DNA of 64,000 bases from Datnioides undecimradiatus (Eukaryota > Chordata > Actinopteri > Lobotiformes > Datnioididae): NCBI GenBank assembly GCA_008933995.1, contig WARS01000034.1, positions 2,768,707-2,832,706 on the forward strand, read 5' to 3'. Shown here one piece after another: positions 44,731-55,459 of this stretch. Under the pieces are notes generated by a model. The model was not told where the DNA came from, made no database searches, and worked only from the letters and a program-made list of their open reading frames with translations. Position numbers and translations under genes: made by a program. Position 1 is the first letter of the stretch; the number at the start of each line of letters is the position of its first letter.

Positions 44731-46175
44731 GCTCGGCTGGCGGATAAGTTTAAAACTCAGCTTGAGGAAACAGAGGAGGATGATGAACGACATCTCCGGG
44801 AGAAAAGCAGACGATGTAGCTGCGGTGGAGGTTTGTGCAAAAGATGATGTGTGAAAGGGAATGAAAAGCCGGTGGGGGAAAAAAAAAAAAAGAAGCGGTG
44901 ATTCGGAGGCAGCTTTCTTGGAAACAGATAGAGATAGAGGAAGACAGAGAGAAGGAGATTCAGATCAGAGCCTTCTTTCAGGCCATTAGTGGCCGTGCTG
45001 TGGGCTTCAGGGTACACCTCTGTGATGAACTAGCAGCCCCCCCCGTTCAAAGTTGTTCTCAAGACTGGGAGAATATGCCAGAGCACCTCGATGCCTTTCA
45101 GGAAACTGACACACAGAGCGGCTGCAACATAAATAGAGGAGGTGAGAACTCGAGGAACACCTTTTCGGCTTTTCGTTCCTTCCGGCTCATTCACATGCAG
45201 CGGCTTCAAAACAGCTCCCCTTTTTTTCTTTTCAGTTTCAGTTTGGCACAAAAGGTGACACACACTGAGACATTAAACCTCTTCTTGAATATAGAAATAA
45301 GTAGGTAGATGATTTTTGTCTCATAAACTGAGACTTTGCAGTCTGTGACAGGTAAAATAACATTTGTGATCTTGCAAATGAAACATAGAATGGACAAGTA
45401 ACCAAATGCACCAATCCTCTAGTCAGCACACTCTGAGGTTTTGCTGATGTAACCCCTCTTAGACTATGGCCACTAATTTAAACCCCTAATTGTTGCTTGT
45501 GGCTGCAGAGCTCTAACCTCAAATGAATCATTAAACTACAAAGGGAGGTTTGTGGTTTGACCTCGTGATTCCAACAGGAATCATTTGAATACAGGAAGCT
45601 TTTCCTTCCAAACCTTCAAAATGGGAAAAAAAAGACAATGATGCAAAATAAGAAAGAGCTCTTGCATCATGGCACCTTCTCCTTAAGTAGGCTGCTTCTT
45701 TTCCTCTACAATCCAGTCATGTTTTCCTCCTGTAAAACAACACACCCAATGCGCCTTCACAAGCTTGAACCAACCAATTAAAATAATAATATCATGACAT
45801 CCAGCCATCAATCAGTGTTCAGCGTTTAGCAGCACAGAGCTAAGATTCATTAGTCAGCTGCAGCTGCAGTTTGAGGGGTGCGTCTGCCTGATGTAACAGG
45901 GGCGATGAAGGTGTTCATCCAACTCTGCGTGTTTGTTCTGACTCGCCCACTTTCCCGACACTCAGATCTAATTCCACCAACCGGTTGGTCCTGCCTGTGC
46001 ATCCGGTTTCACTCCTAAATATGTCACAATACAGAAGCTGCATACTCTAGAGATGCCACTTTATCTGGACCCATAATAGAGCTGCACAGATTGTATTAAT
46101 TGTGAAAACAGACCTGCAAGAGGAACTAAAGCAGCCCTAGCGGCAGTTATTAAGATATTTTGCCTTTTGCAGGCA
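44730..46175. other. Unique block with A13 run
   Basis: A13 at 44879-44891. A 136-codon plus-strand frame (44898-45308) is the longest here but has no domain and overlaps minus-strand frames. The part 45780-45930 has AATTAAAATAATAATATC and ATTCATTAGTCAGC words. No transposon recognised. Confidence 0.42.
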
Positions 46176-46400
46176 TTACTTGCATTAAGTGATCAAGCTC
46201 CAGTCCTGTTACTGACAGAGCTGCATAATATGTGCTAACATTCCACATTTGTCCCTGATATTCATCATGCCTGAGCTACAGTCATTTGCATTGCTCACAA
46301 TGTCAATAATGAGGTCCACCCACCAGCTATGAATAATTTTAAGAGCCCAAACTGTCTCATTATAAAATCAAGGACACCCAGTCTACGTGGTATGATACAT
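46175..46400. promoter_or_regulatory. Candidate enhancer with POU-SOX pair
   Basis: POU octamer ATTTGCAT (46284-46291) is followed five bases later by SOX-type ACAATG (46297-46302), then GTCAATAATGAGG. Flanks have GCATTAAGTGATCAAG and ATGAATAATTTTAAG. The POU-SOX arrangement is known from neural progenitor enhancers; here it is an inference from motif spacing. Confidence 0.45.
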
Positions 46401-46441
46401 ATAGCTACTATGTGCCTGTTAGATGACCTGGTGCCTTTGAG

Positions 46442-46522
46442 CCGGCTGACTTTGCTCATATTCCACAGGCACCACCAATGACCTCTTTGATCATATGATC
46501 TCGTCTGTGGAATACTAGCCGG
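46442..46522. other. Nested inverted repeat
   Basis: TATTCCACAG (46459-46468) and CTGTGGAATA (46505-46514) are exact inverted copies. Outside them CCGGCT (46442-46447) and AGCCGG (46517-46522) also match, with an 11-versus-2 base asymmetry. The interior holds the perfect 12-base palindrome GATCATATGATC (46489-46500). Possibly a small MITE relic or a symmetrical regulatory site. Confidence 0.75.
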
Positions 46523-46524
46523 TT

Positions 46525-47680
46525 TTCCCTGAGGCAGACAGTTTTACATCTAAGACTGGATTCAGGATGAACAGGCGATGCCGTGCAGTGGCAGAGGAAC
46601 CAGACAGAAAAAGGTGATTACTGTTTGCAGCCTTCATTGTCGGTGTGTTTTGCATAAGGCTGACAAGAAGCAACGTTCCTTAGAAAACCTACATTTGTAT
46701 TCCAGCTAAATAATAAAACAAAAACCACAGAACTCATAAATGAAAAAGCTGAAGCCATTTACCAACAGTCGCTCCACTTTTCAGTCTTTGTGTTTGTCCT
46801 CCATTCAGTGCAATCACAGTTTGGGAGCAGATGCTCATGCACACAGGTACTACAAAATGAATGGATGGGAGCACTGAGCAGACAGGAGACAACACTCGGC
46901 TTGGCATCTATTTTGAAAAGCAGCTCTAGTGCTGCGAAGAGATGCGAACGTCTGATGAGTGTGACACAGTTGGCGTGAGACATAATGTCTAATAAATGCG
47001 ATTGTCAAGACTAATCACTCTAATTGGGCCTGTTGTGTTAGGATTGTAAAGCCTAACAACAAATTAAGCTGCGCTAACTCTGCAGCTCAGGTGTGCTCAG
47101 TTATTTTCCCCCAGTGCAATTTTTTTTAAAAAATGGGCAGGATAATCTGTTTCACTGTAAATAATTACCATTATTTGCAGTTTAAACACCTAGTGTGCTG
47201 GATTTTACATTCCAAGATGAAAACTGGTTTCATGAATCGAGACAATGCTGTTCTTTTCGCAGGTACTGGACCAGAAAACATGGAAGCCAGCACGATGTTT
47301 TGGCCTACAGAAAGGATCTGCGCAGAGTTCAACTGGCTAACAAGCTTGTGAAATAATTCATCGGCCTGCTGTTTTCTCCAACCTGTAAATAATGCCTGAT
47401 GCCAATCTTGGAACAAATTCAGCCTACAACACATGCTATGATAGTGGTGTTTGCTTTACTGTGAGGTAAAGCTACAGTAGGAAACCAATTTCCATCATTT
47501 ATGCTATTTTTAATCAAGTGCATTATTCTTAAGTGCGCCAATGTACGTAATGTTTCCACTAATGGCACTGTATATCCGTAAAACATTGACAATCAGTGTG
47601 GATTTCCTCATCTACTCACAGAGTGCCGCACAGGTTCAGGCAGAGCACTGACAACAAACTACTTTAGCATAAAACAATCC
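46525..47680. other. Non-coding block, no gene seen
   Basis: Unique sequence. TGTTAGG and CCTAACA (about 47036-47058) form a short hairpin. Opposing frames at 46759-46983 and 47133-47434 overlap and are not supported. Confidence 0.42.
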
Positions 47681-47860
47681 CTGTAGCGCAATCATCAGGT
47701 CGAATTCCATCTGACCCAGTAGTTTATAACCAAAACTGAAGACAGTCCCATCTCAGCTTCACATTGTGTTTATGCTTATGTGCTCCAGTAAGATGCTAAA
47801 CATGATGAACATTATACCTGCAAAATATTGGCATGGCAGCACTGTAGCTGTGATGCATGC
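47680..47860 (-). mobile_element. Dispersed repeat of the 'gctaa' family, inverted copy
   Basis: The words 'ctgtagcgcaatcatcaggt', 'agtttataaccaaaactgaa', 'taagatgctaaacatgatg' and 'aacattatacctgcaaa' follow the reverse orientation of the repeat at 23317 and 49390. It is truncated at both ends and lies 1.5 kb from the direct copy at 49.4 kb. Confidence 0.6.
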
Positions 47861-49390
47861 AGATGAGTGGACTGCGGTCATCTGTTTGGCATGTTCACCT
47901 CTGGACCACCGCTTTAGAGAATGATGTAAAGTGGCTGATTGTAACTGCAGCACGAGTCAAGGCTGACACACTGAAAGATACACTGTGTAAAGTGAAGCTA
48001 AACATTTGACTGTATGAATTAGATCTCTTGTGCTGGGATTCAGCGCGAGGTGGTTTGGTAGTGCTCGGTGAGGTTTATAGTACTACATTTCCAAACGGAA
48101 ATATTGTCCCTGAGAAGTGACAGTTCAATATGAAAACGCTTCTCTCATCTATTTTATGTCTCCATCCTGTTGAAGAGTTGTCAGGATGAGACGATGGCAG
48201 TTTGACAGTTTAGTACAACTTCGGCTCCAGTGTGAAATAACTGAAACTTAGAGGGAAATATACAGTTTTACAGTGATGAATATTAATGTTTGTCGTGAAG
48301 AAACTCCAAATCGTTTAAGTTTATGTCATTTGCCACGGCGGCTCTGTTAGAGACTATAGATACATGTACACTGTCCAATGACAAAATAAAGAAGAAGGTG
48401 TTAAATTCTGGGAAACTGTGTCAATGTCACAACAAAAGCAGGCGAGCAGGCTGCTCACAAACTAAGGCATAAAGGGGGGCCGACACAGCATAGCACATGT
48501 GAATAACAACTCCTTTTTTAAGAGGCCAGGTCCCAAGTCAGACCACTGAGTTGTTTACATGTAGTAAATTTAGCCAAACCTTGTATTCCCAAACCGGAAT
48601 TAAGATGCTAGTGCACTGCCCCGCAGGGTGGCCGCTGACAGAACGACTCTGACATCGTGCTTTCCACGTGGACATGCTGAGGCTTCCCAGTCAGGAAATT
48701 AGCCATCCAGCTTGTCAGCTCTCCATCGGGATTACGTCTGAGGACACCAGATAAGAGCCCGGGAAAGACAAGGGCTGTCTGTGAACTGGTGTATATTCAC
48801 TCTGATCATTGGGTTAAATCAATCTTTCATACGTACAAACTCCAAAACCTTTTTTTTCCACAAGCATGCTCAGCCCTGATACTAAATGACGGCTTGTGTG
48901 TCAGGTGTTGCTGGTGCTAGGTCACTGGGTCAGTGCGTAATGCTAATTAGAATTAGCTAGTGAAGCGGGAGGAACACTGAGCACCTTATCTGCTCCCACG
49001 GTGCTGGTGGCGCTACCTAAGGACCAGGGGGAGTGATGAAAGATGAATCTACCTAATGCTAATGTGGAAGCAGCAGCTGTAAAAGCCCCACATCTTGATG
49101 AACTGTCAACTACCAGTGACTTTGCCAATTTGTAACTTTGCCAGTAATCTCTGAATGATTAATTGAGATTGAATTGAACGCAGCAGAATTAATTTAAGGC
49201 AAGGCAGCAATCTTAAAAATCTTACTTTCTTTCATTTTGTTACTTCATATTTGTCTGCATCACATGTTTCCAGTACATTCTGTGCGGATCAACAGTGAGA
49301 TTCTGTATGTTCTGTTTTATATGTGAATGTTGTGTGAGTTTGCGTAGTGATAAATAGACAGACAGGTCTTTAATACACAGGCAGTGAGGA
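47860..49390. other. Non-coding block, no gene seen
   Basis: Unique sequence. The stretch 48880-49030 contains GCGTAATGCTAATTAGAATTAGC, a run of TAAT cores that may be regulatory. No coding frame supported. Confidence 0.42.
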
Positions 49391-49690
49391 GAATACGCTT
49401 TGAGCTAAATGCTAACATACTCACATCAGCAGTGTTAATATGCTGATATCTGGCATGTTTCCCATAACTCTCTTAGTTTAACGTGTTAGCATGCTAATAT
49501 TTGGCAAGGCAAACGGGGGTTAAAGGGAATCTTTTACAGATTATAGTCAAAAATCAAAGTTTTGGATATGGTGACAATGGTGCTGAGTAAAGTCAGGAGA
49601 TCATCAAAGTTGTTAGAATTCCTTCTGAATGTCAGGGCACAGCATCTAATAGTCACTGAGACCTTTTACACAAAACCACAAATGAAAATG
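49390..49690 (+). mobile_element. Dispersed repeat of the 'gctaa' family, direct copy
   Basis: The words 'gagctaaatgctaacat', 'gtttaacgtgttagcatgct', 'gtcaaaaatcaaagttttgg', 'aaagtcaggagatcatcaaa' and 'aaaccacaaatg' match the order seen at 23317-23700. The segment 49589-49620 aligns with 23531-23560. Same orientation as the 23 kb copy. Confidence 0.7.
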
Positions 49691-50970
49691 AAAACCCGAC
49701 ACTAAAAGAGAAGGCGTGAGACCAACAAAGCAGGCATTACAAAAAGTTTCACACTCTGTGCCTACTCATTCAGCACCAGAACGACTAAAAACACCAAACA
49801 GACTTTGAACTAAAATGTAGCTCCTGGTTCTTTTCTTCTCTCTCAAGAGTCAAACCAATTATAGATCCAGTCTGTATTTAATTTTATTTTTTTTATACTT
49901 GTTAATCCTGTTCTTATCATTGGCAGTAAAGTTGTTTTTCCAATATACACAGCAGATCAAGGCTTCTCCTTGAGAATACAGTCTGTCAAATTATTTAGGT
50001 TGCTTGTTAATTATGCTCAGTAGAAGATGAGGTAATGATGCTACACAGCTACCATCTTTCCTCTATCTGTATCTGTATGAGGGGAATGAAAGTTGACTGG
50101 CCCGCAGGTGACCTTGGCACACCTTAGCTTTTGCTGAATGGACGGCACTAATTAAAACTCAAAAAAGTTGTTTCACTCGACAGTTATCAATGCTAATCCC
50201 AAGGCCAAGCGGCGTAACAATTAAGGAATATCTCATCCCCCCCTGCCCTCATCAGAGGAACAGATGTCTTTCATCTTTGACCAGCAAGGTGAGGGGATTG
50301 GGAGGCCACTGCATGATAAACAGTTTGGCAATCAAAGCACAGACAAGATGCCTGTGAATGGATACGAAACATGCACGAGCTGACATGTGCATGCACACAT
50401 TCAAGCCCACGCGTGCAGGTTTTTAATGCATGCGTGCAGCTATACATACACTGCAGGGCACCTGTGCTCCCATCGCCTTTTCCCCCATTCCCTTTGCAGC
50501 AGTGGTCTTCCAGGCTAAGCCTGGTGAATCTCCTTTTAATGAAGTCTGGAGGTAAAAAGTGCACACTCTCCCTCGCTGACAAGCCAGCGCTCGTCTGCCT
50601 TTCATCATTACAGTAATGGCTGTGGTCCCCCACCGAGTAGTTTACTTTTAAATCGATGTCGATGACGCATATTACTGAGGAATCTAGATTGAGTGGTTTG
50701 ACAGTCACTTTTTCCCACAACACCACCGCCCACCCTCCTTCCCATTTTCTTCACAGTTTCAGAGGGACCTGAGATGTTACATCGCTTAAAAGGAGCAGCA
50801 CTACATAATGAAGCTCATATTTGATTTGATTATACACTATGCATGCTCTGATTCAGGTATCAGACCCTTTGCTGTGATGTTAATTGGCTGTATCATTGGG
50901 ACAAGTTGTTTACATTTAAATCCTATTCTGCCGGCTGTTTGTTACAGTGGCCCTGCCGCTCAGCCCTGAA
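49690..50970. other. Non-coding block, no gene seen
   Basis: Unique sequence. The 151-codon minus-strand frame at 50271-50726 overlaps plus-strand frames and shows no domain. 'gcatgcgtgcagc' and 'gtgcatgcacac' alternating words lie near 50388-50440. Confidence 0.42.
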
Positions 50971-51170
50971 GACGACACACACAAACAAACAAAACAAATG
51001 TAGAAAACACCAATTCAACAACATGAATGTGCTGCTTTAAAAAACAGAGCAAGGAAATAAAACTCTGGGCAAATTGAGAACACATTCACCAAATGCAGCC
51101 AAAGGATTTAAACAATCAAATGCAGAGAAACAAGTGCAGTTAAAATGAAAGCACCTGGCAACTGATGATT
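50970..51170. mobile_element. Possible A-rich dispersed repeat
   Basis: A string of 'aacac', 'aaatg', 'gcagaaa' and 'gagaacacattcaccaaatg' words recalls an A-rich fish repeat in which these short units alternate. Boundaries are unclear and the match is from memory only. Confidence 0.25.
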
Positions 51171-51198
51171 TCTCCAGTCCAGATGACAGAGCTGCAGT

Positions 51199-51214
51199 TC
51201 TCTCTCTCTCTCTC

Positions 51215-51263
<49 letters not shown>

Positions 51264-51269
51264 GTATAT
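51199..51269 (+). repeat. Composite (TC)n(TA)n(CA)n(TA)n microsatellite
   Basis: TC 51199-51215, TA 51216-51224, CA 51225-51256, then TATATATGTATAT to about 51269. Four adjacent dinucleotide phases in 71 bases. Confidence 0.95.
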
Positions 51270-52075
51270 GAGAGGGATGAGGGAGCAATAAAACAGGTAT
51301 GAATAAAAATATAAAAATAAAAACCTATAGCACTGTTAGTTTGTGAAGGAACACAGGAACAGTAAGGCTCATGTCCTTTTCAGGCTCAAGACGATACTAT
51401 TGGACTAATTATAATAGCTGTGACTGTGTGGGTGTATAAGACTGTGAAGCTGTATATTTCTCCTGAATGAGAAGAGATGCAGAAAAAGCAAAGCATGTTG
51501 GGTAGTGAATTCAAATAGGACATGATTTACTTTTTAATCAAGATTCTACACAGGTAATGCTTTTTATTGGAATGACAAAAATCAATAAATATATTAACTA
51601 CAGAGGCGGCTTTGTCTTGTTCTTGTATTCATAGGTAGTTTGTCTAAAGTATTAAAATCAAGCAATATTATTATGTTTATGCAAAGCTGTTTCATAGATT
51701 GCCATCTGCTGCATAGAATACACCTGCAGGGGCCTCCTGGTTTGTTTTACACATTTATGCATTTTCTTCTTCATGTGCGGTGTCAGACTGGGGATTCCTT
51801 TTGCATGCATGCATACATTTTCCTTAGCTTTGTGTGTGCAGGCGATGCAGTTTGCAATGAACGCAGCGCCACTAAGCTCGGCAGTCATTTAAATACATGA
51901 CAGTCAACGCAAACTATGAACTCTACTAGTCTAACAACAGGATGGCATCTGTGTTTCACATCATGCAGAAGAAATCTTTTGAGTTCAGTTAGCTGTATAT
52001 GTGTATGTATAAATATAGCTGTATGTGCGGACTGGACGTTAATTGGCTTTACGTACTAAACGTAAACAGTGAAAA
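51270..52075. other. Non-coding block, no gene seen
   Basis: Unique sequence with a GCATGCATGCATAC run (51803-51816). Opposing 86- and 76-codon frames at 51640-51900 are not supported. Confidence 0.42.
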
Positions 52076-52400
52076 TAAGAGATGCGTCTGCGAGGCCAAG
52101 TTGAGCCAAAAGCCTTTAATTTGAAAAGTTCCACTTCAAAGTCACATGCAGTATAGCCACCGTCTGAAAAAGGTAACGACAACTTAAACCGAATGAGTGA
52201 CAGATTTAATTAAAATTCAAAGTACGCCAACGCAGCATTCGTGCTTTGCTGTTTCCAGCCGTAATTCTGAGTCGATCCTCAGTGCGCTCCGTGTGCTAAT
52301 GTGTGCTGTCATAATAATTCATGACACATTCACATAAACAAATGCTCTGTTGTTGTCTATCACAACTTGATTAAACAGAACAGAGATTTCTTGTATAGAT
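52075..52400. promoter_or_regulatory. Candidate conserved non-coding element
   Basis: Complex block with CCTTTAATTTG, GATTTAATTAAAATTC, GTCATAATAATTCATGAC and ACTTGATTAAAC words and no low-complexity sequence. It ends about 120 bases before the solo-LTR-like element. Confidence 0.42.
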
Positions 52401-52515
52401 GCATAGTAAGACTGTTATTTTCTCCTTGGAGCTGCTGCCTTTGAACCGGTGCTGGAAGGTAGTTGATCATTCTTTTGAAAAACACTTTACTGATCCACAA
52501 GTTATGTGTTCAGCT

Positions 52516-52520
52516 ATTTG
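52516..52520. repeat. Left target-site duplication (ATTTG)
   Basis: ATTTG directly precedes the TG start of the element at 52521 and is repeated exactly at 52889-52893 after its CA end. Confidence 0.75.
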
Positions 52521-52888
52521 TGTCATGTCTGTGTCGTCTCGTGCCTTCCTGTTTTATTTTGAAAATACTAACTTCCCTCTCGTTTCAGGTGGCTTGCCCT
52601 TCCTCTCGTGTTTCCGGTCGGTCTGATTGTCTTCCCCGCCATGATTGTTTCAACCTGTTTCCCCTAATCCCAGTGTGTATATATTGTCCGTTTCCCCTGT
52701 CCTGTGCCAGTTCGTCTTGTTTGTTACGTCAAGGAGCCAGCGCCATTTACCAAGCCCACACCAAGTCACCTTTGTTGCCAGGTCTTCTTTTGTACTTTGT
52801 ACGTTTGTACTTTGGATTTAAATAAATTATCTTTATTTGCACTTTGTTTTTTGAGTCGTGCATTTGGGTTCATACACCAGTCATGTCA
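52521..52888 (+). mobile_element. Solo LTR-like element, 368 bp
   Basis: It starts TGTCATGTCTG and ends CATGTCA, so TG...CA termini with an inverted terminal match. It is flanked by an exact 5-bp duplication (ATTTG). Internal signals in plus order are a TATA-like GTGTATATATTG at about 52674-52685 and AATAAA near 52822-52827, the order expected for U3-R-U5. The words 'cttcctgttttattttg', 'ccgccatgattgtttcaacc' and 'gagtcgtgcatttgggttc' belong to a common percomorph repeat. A 120-codon frame overlapping it is not a gene. A TIR transposon with a 5-bp duplication is the alternative. Confidence 0.75.
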
Positions 52889-52893
52889 ATTTG
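52889..52893. repeat. Right target-site duplication (ATTTG)
   Basis: Exact copy of 52516-52520, immediately after the element's CA terminus. Confidence 0.75.
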
Positions 52894-55165
52894 GGGCAAG
52901 TAAGTAACTTATTGTGGTTTCATAATTGTTCATGCAAGGTTCAAAAATAGCACTTCTTCTCAGAACCAATGTTAAGAATAACACTTTGCCTGTAGGTATA
53001 TTAAATATGGAAATGTATAAATGATGGGACATGATGCGTGTGACAGCGAGACATCAAGTAGGGCAGATGGAGGTCAGAAGCGCTTAATCCACCCGTTCTA
53101 AACTTCACTCAGGACTAAGGAATGTACAGCTCTCTTCAACGAGAGTCTGCAAATTTAAAACCACGGGAGCAAATCCCAACGCTCATCAGAGAGCATGTCA
53201 GACCAGTGAAACACATGGGAGCTCTCGCAAAGGTCAGTGAACTTGTAGGTAGCACAGTAACGGCCACCTTTCTTCAGTTTGTCTGAGATTTCTGTACGTT
53301 TGTCTCTTGTCTTAAAAAAAAGCAGCAGAAGAAGGAAAAGAAGAAGAGCGAGGCATGTCTGACTGGACAAAGACAACAGCATCATCTGCAGAGATCACAT
53401 CCGCGAGCAAAGATTTAGCCCAAGATCAGGATAATTCTTTTTTTCCATGGCAGGCGTTTCAAAATATGACATCCTGTGATGTTGCCTGCCGCCATTCATA
53501 AGAGGTCAACCTTGGTAAAGATTCACCTTTGACCCTAAAGGTGACATCCCACAATCAAAATGTCTAAGATGTTATTATTGATGTTTGATAGGAAAGACAA
53601 GAATAGACACTGCTGGTTTTGGGTAGGGTACAAAGCAGTTGAGCAGGCCGTAACAAGCAGGTGGTTTCAAATGGGTGCAGCAGCTGAGAGGGTCTCATAA
53701 ATTCCCAAGTGCATGCTATACTGACTGAGAAAGCAGAGTTTTCAAGCTGGTGGAGCAGTAGTGGCAGTGCCTGCATGTACCAGGATGCACTGCACTCAAG
53801 CTTTTAAGACAGAGGTGCGCCAATTCAGAATTAACGCTGTATAACATGTTCCATAATAACAGATTAGAGCATCATTTTCCACCTATCCATATCACCCTGG
53901 GACCATTTACCACACATAAACAGGTCATTTGGAAAGTGAGCTGTGTCAGGTGACATAACGTAGATGCTACATGTGCATATTTCTGGAGGTAGCTCACACG
54001 GATGAGATGCAATTTAGAAAAATGTGCCATGTTTTCACCAGGGGTTGTGTATAAGGTTGATTGCATGTTATATATACTGTATATTTGAAAATATCTTTGT
54101 TCAGAGTATTCACGCCTGATGCCTGTTTTCTCTTTACTTTTGTACGTTTGACTGGACTGTAACAGATGGTGTGTCACTGCTCAGTAAGTTTGTTGCTCGG
54201 GGTTTTTAGAATTACATAAATTCTGACATTAGCATCCTTGACAAAATGTCAAGGCGAATGGGTCCCATTCCAAAGGGCCAAACAGATAAAGACTAGAGAG
54301 TGCACTTTGTTTATTTGGGAGTACTCTATTTGTTCGCCTCTGTTTACTTGAACCAAAACCATGTTTCATTTGTGGATGTTTGATTTAATTTGAGTCTGCT
54401 GGGCAATTTCAGGCCAATCGAAATGCTGCATACAGGCCAAACACAATCAAACATCCTCTCTGACCTCTTCCATGTTTTTCTCAACTCAAACCATTTTTTC
54501 CCTGCCTTTAAAAACACCCACAGCCCCAGATCACTTTGTATTGATGCATAGTAATAGATTCACTTCTAATTCTGCTTTTCCAATGTATTTTTTTTTCTCT
54601 CTTTCTTTGCGCCTCCCTCGTGATATCATGCTATGCAGCGTGAAAATCCTCAGCTGAGTCTAAACATCGTTAACCTATTCATCAAACGATGCGTTCAATA
54701 CATATTTATGGTCCATATATCACTGGTCAAAACATTTCACTCAATAAAACATTTGGGCGATCATTGAACCAGTCCACAAAGAGCCAATTCATCTCCCAGG
54801 CTGCTTGCACTCCTCGTGTACGCCACTTGGAGCAACATTATTCAGAACATCCGCCATGTTCAGCTAGTAGACATGCTTGTATTTAGTAAATGCACAGCAA
54901 CAGGCCACTAGCGATGCTGAGAAGTGGAGCTGAATCCAGGAGCATTCCTTTATTGTCCGAGTGAGCAGAACAATGCCTGTGCTAACAGAGGAATCATATT
55001 CTGTAGATATACAACCCACGGATGGCACACATTTGAAAGTCCAGTTTTTTAGACTTGCAGAGGTGGTGACTGAACTCACCCCTCCACTTGAGACGCTGAT
55101 TGTGGAAATAACGGCCTTGTTTTGTATTTTTCCCCTTGTCACGAGGCAGCTACACAAATTAGACA
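52894..55165. other. Non-coding block, no gene seen
   Basis: Unique sequence with small symmetrical words: CACCTTT/AAAGGTG at 53525-53544 and GGCAGGC/GCCTGCC around 53451-53491. A poly-T-rich stretch at 54589-54605. Frames such as 53872-54177 (101 codons) lack protein features. Confidence 0.42.
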
Positions 55166-55166
55166 C

Positions 55167-55340
55167 AATAAAGCTGCGCTAATCAATATTTTCACTTTAA
55201 GAATAGCTCGATGGACTATGTGTGATGTGAAGAATGTCGCTCATATCGACAAACCCATTCAGAAAGTCATCACCCTCTCTCATCTAGTGTTGGCACTTCT
55301 GAAATGCAGGCTTTTCAGTGGCCGTCTCCTCAACGTGTCG
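55167..55340 (+). mobile_element. Possible fragment of 'taaagctgc-ctaatcaa' repeat
   Basis: It begins 'caataaagctgcgctaatca' and 'atattttcactttaag', the start of a frequent teleost repeat. A related start ('ttaaagctgtactaattaac') is at 60269. The downstream part has decayed. Confidence 0.4.
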
Positions 55341-55360
55341 CCGTGTGTGCAATGCTAAGA

Positions 55361-55457
55361 ACTTCTTCTTCTTCAGCTGCATCTTGTATCTTTCTATCAA
55401 GTGGAAACCAGTGTTAAAGTGCACTGGCGCCACCTACTAAGTGGAGGTGTGGACCAG
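55361..55457 (+). mobile_element. Fragment of 'cttcttctt ... cgccacctact' repeat
   Basis: Ordered words 'acttcttcttcttcagctg', 'aaaccagtgttaaagtgcac', 'tggcgccacctactaagtgg' and 'aggtgtggacca' match the end of a common fish repeat. The inverted word AGTAGGTGGCGC also fits a CTCF core. Confidence 0.55.
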
Positions 55458-55459
55458 AG

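Noticed and set aside
44898-45308. 136-codon plus-strand frame with a charged start
   Set aside because: The first part looks helical (Glu/Lys/Ile) but comes from a purine-rich GAGATAGAGGAAG tract. The rest is featureless and overlapped by minus-strand frames.
47690-47720. tRNA-like 'ggtcgaattcc' word
   Set aside because: It is part of the dispersed repeat; no cloverleaf can be formed around it.
50271-50726. 151-codon minus-strand frame rich in Cys and His
   Set aside because: Cys/His pattern comes from TGCATG-type words and does not fit zinc-finger spacing; plus-strand frames overlap it.
52463-52825. 120-codon plus-strand frame
   Set aside because: Most of it lies inside the solo-LTR-like element and has no retroviral or cellular protein similarity.
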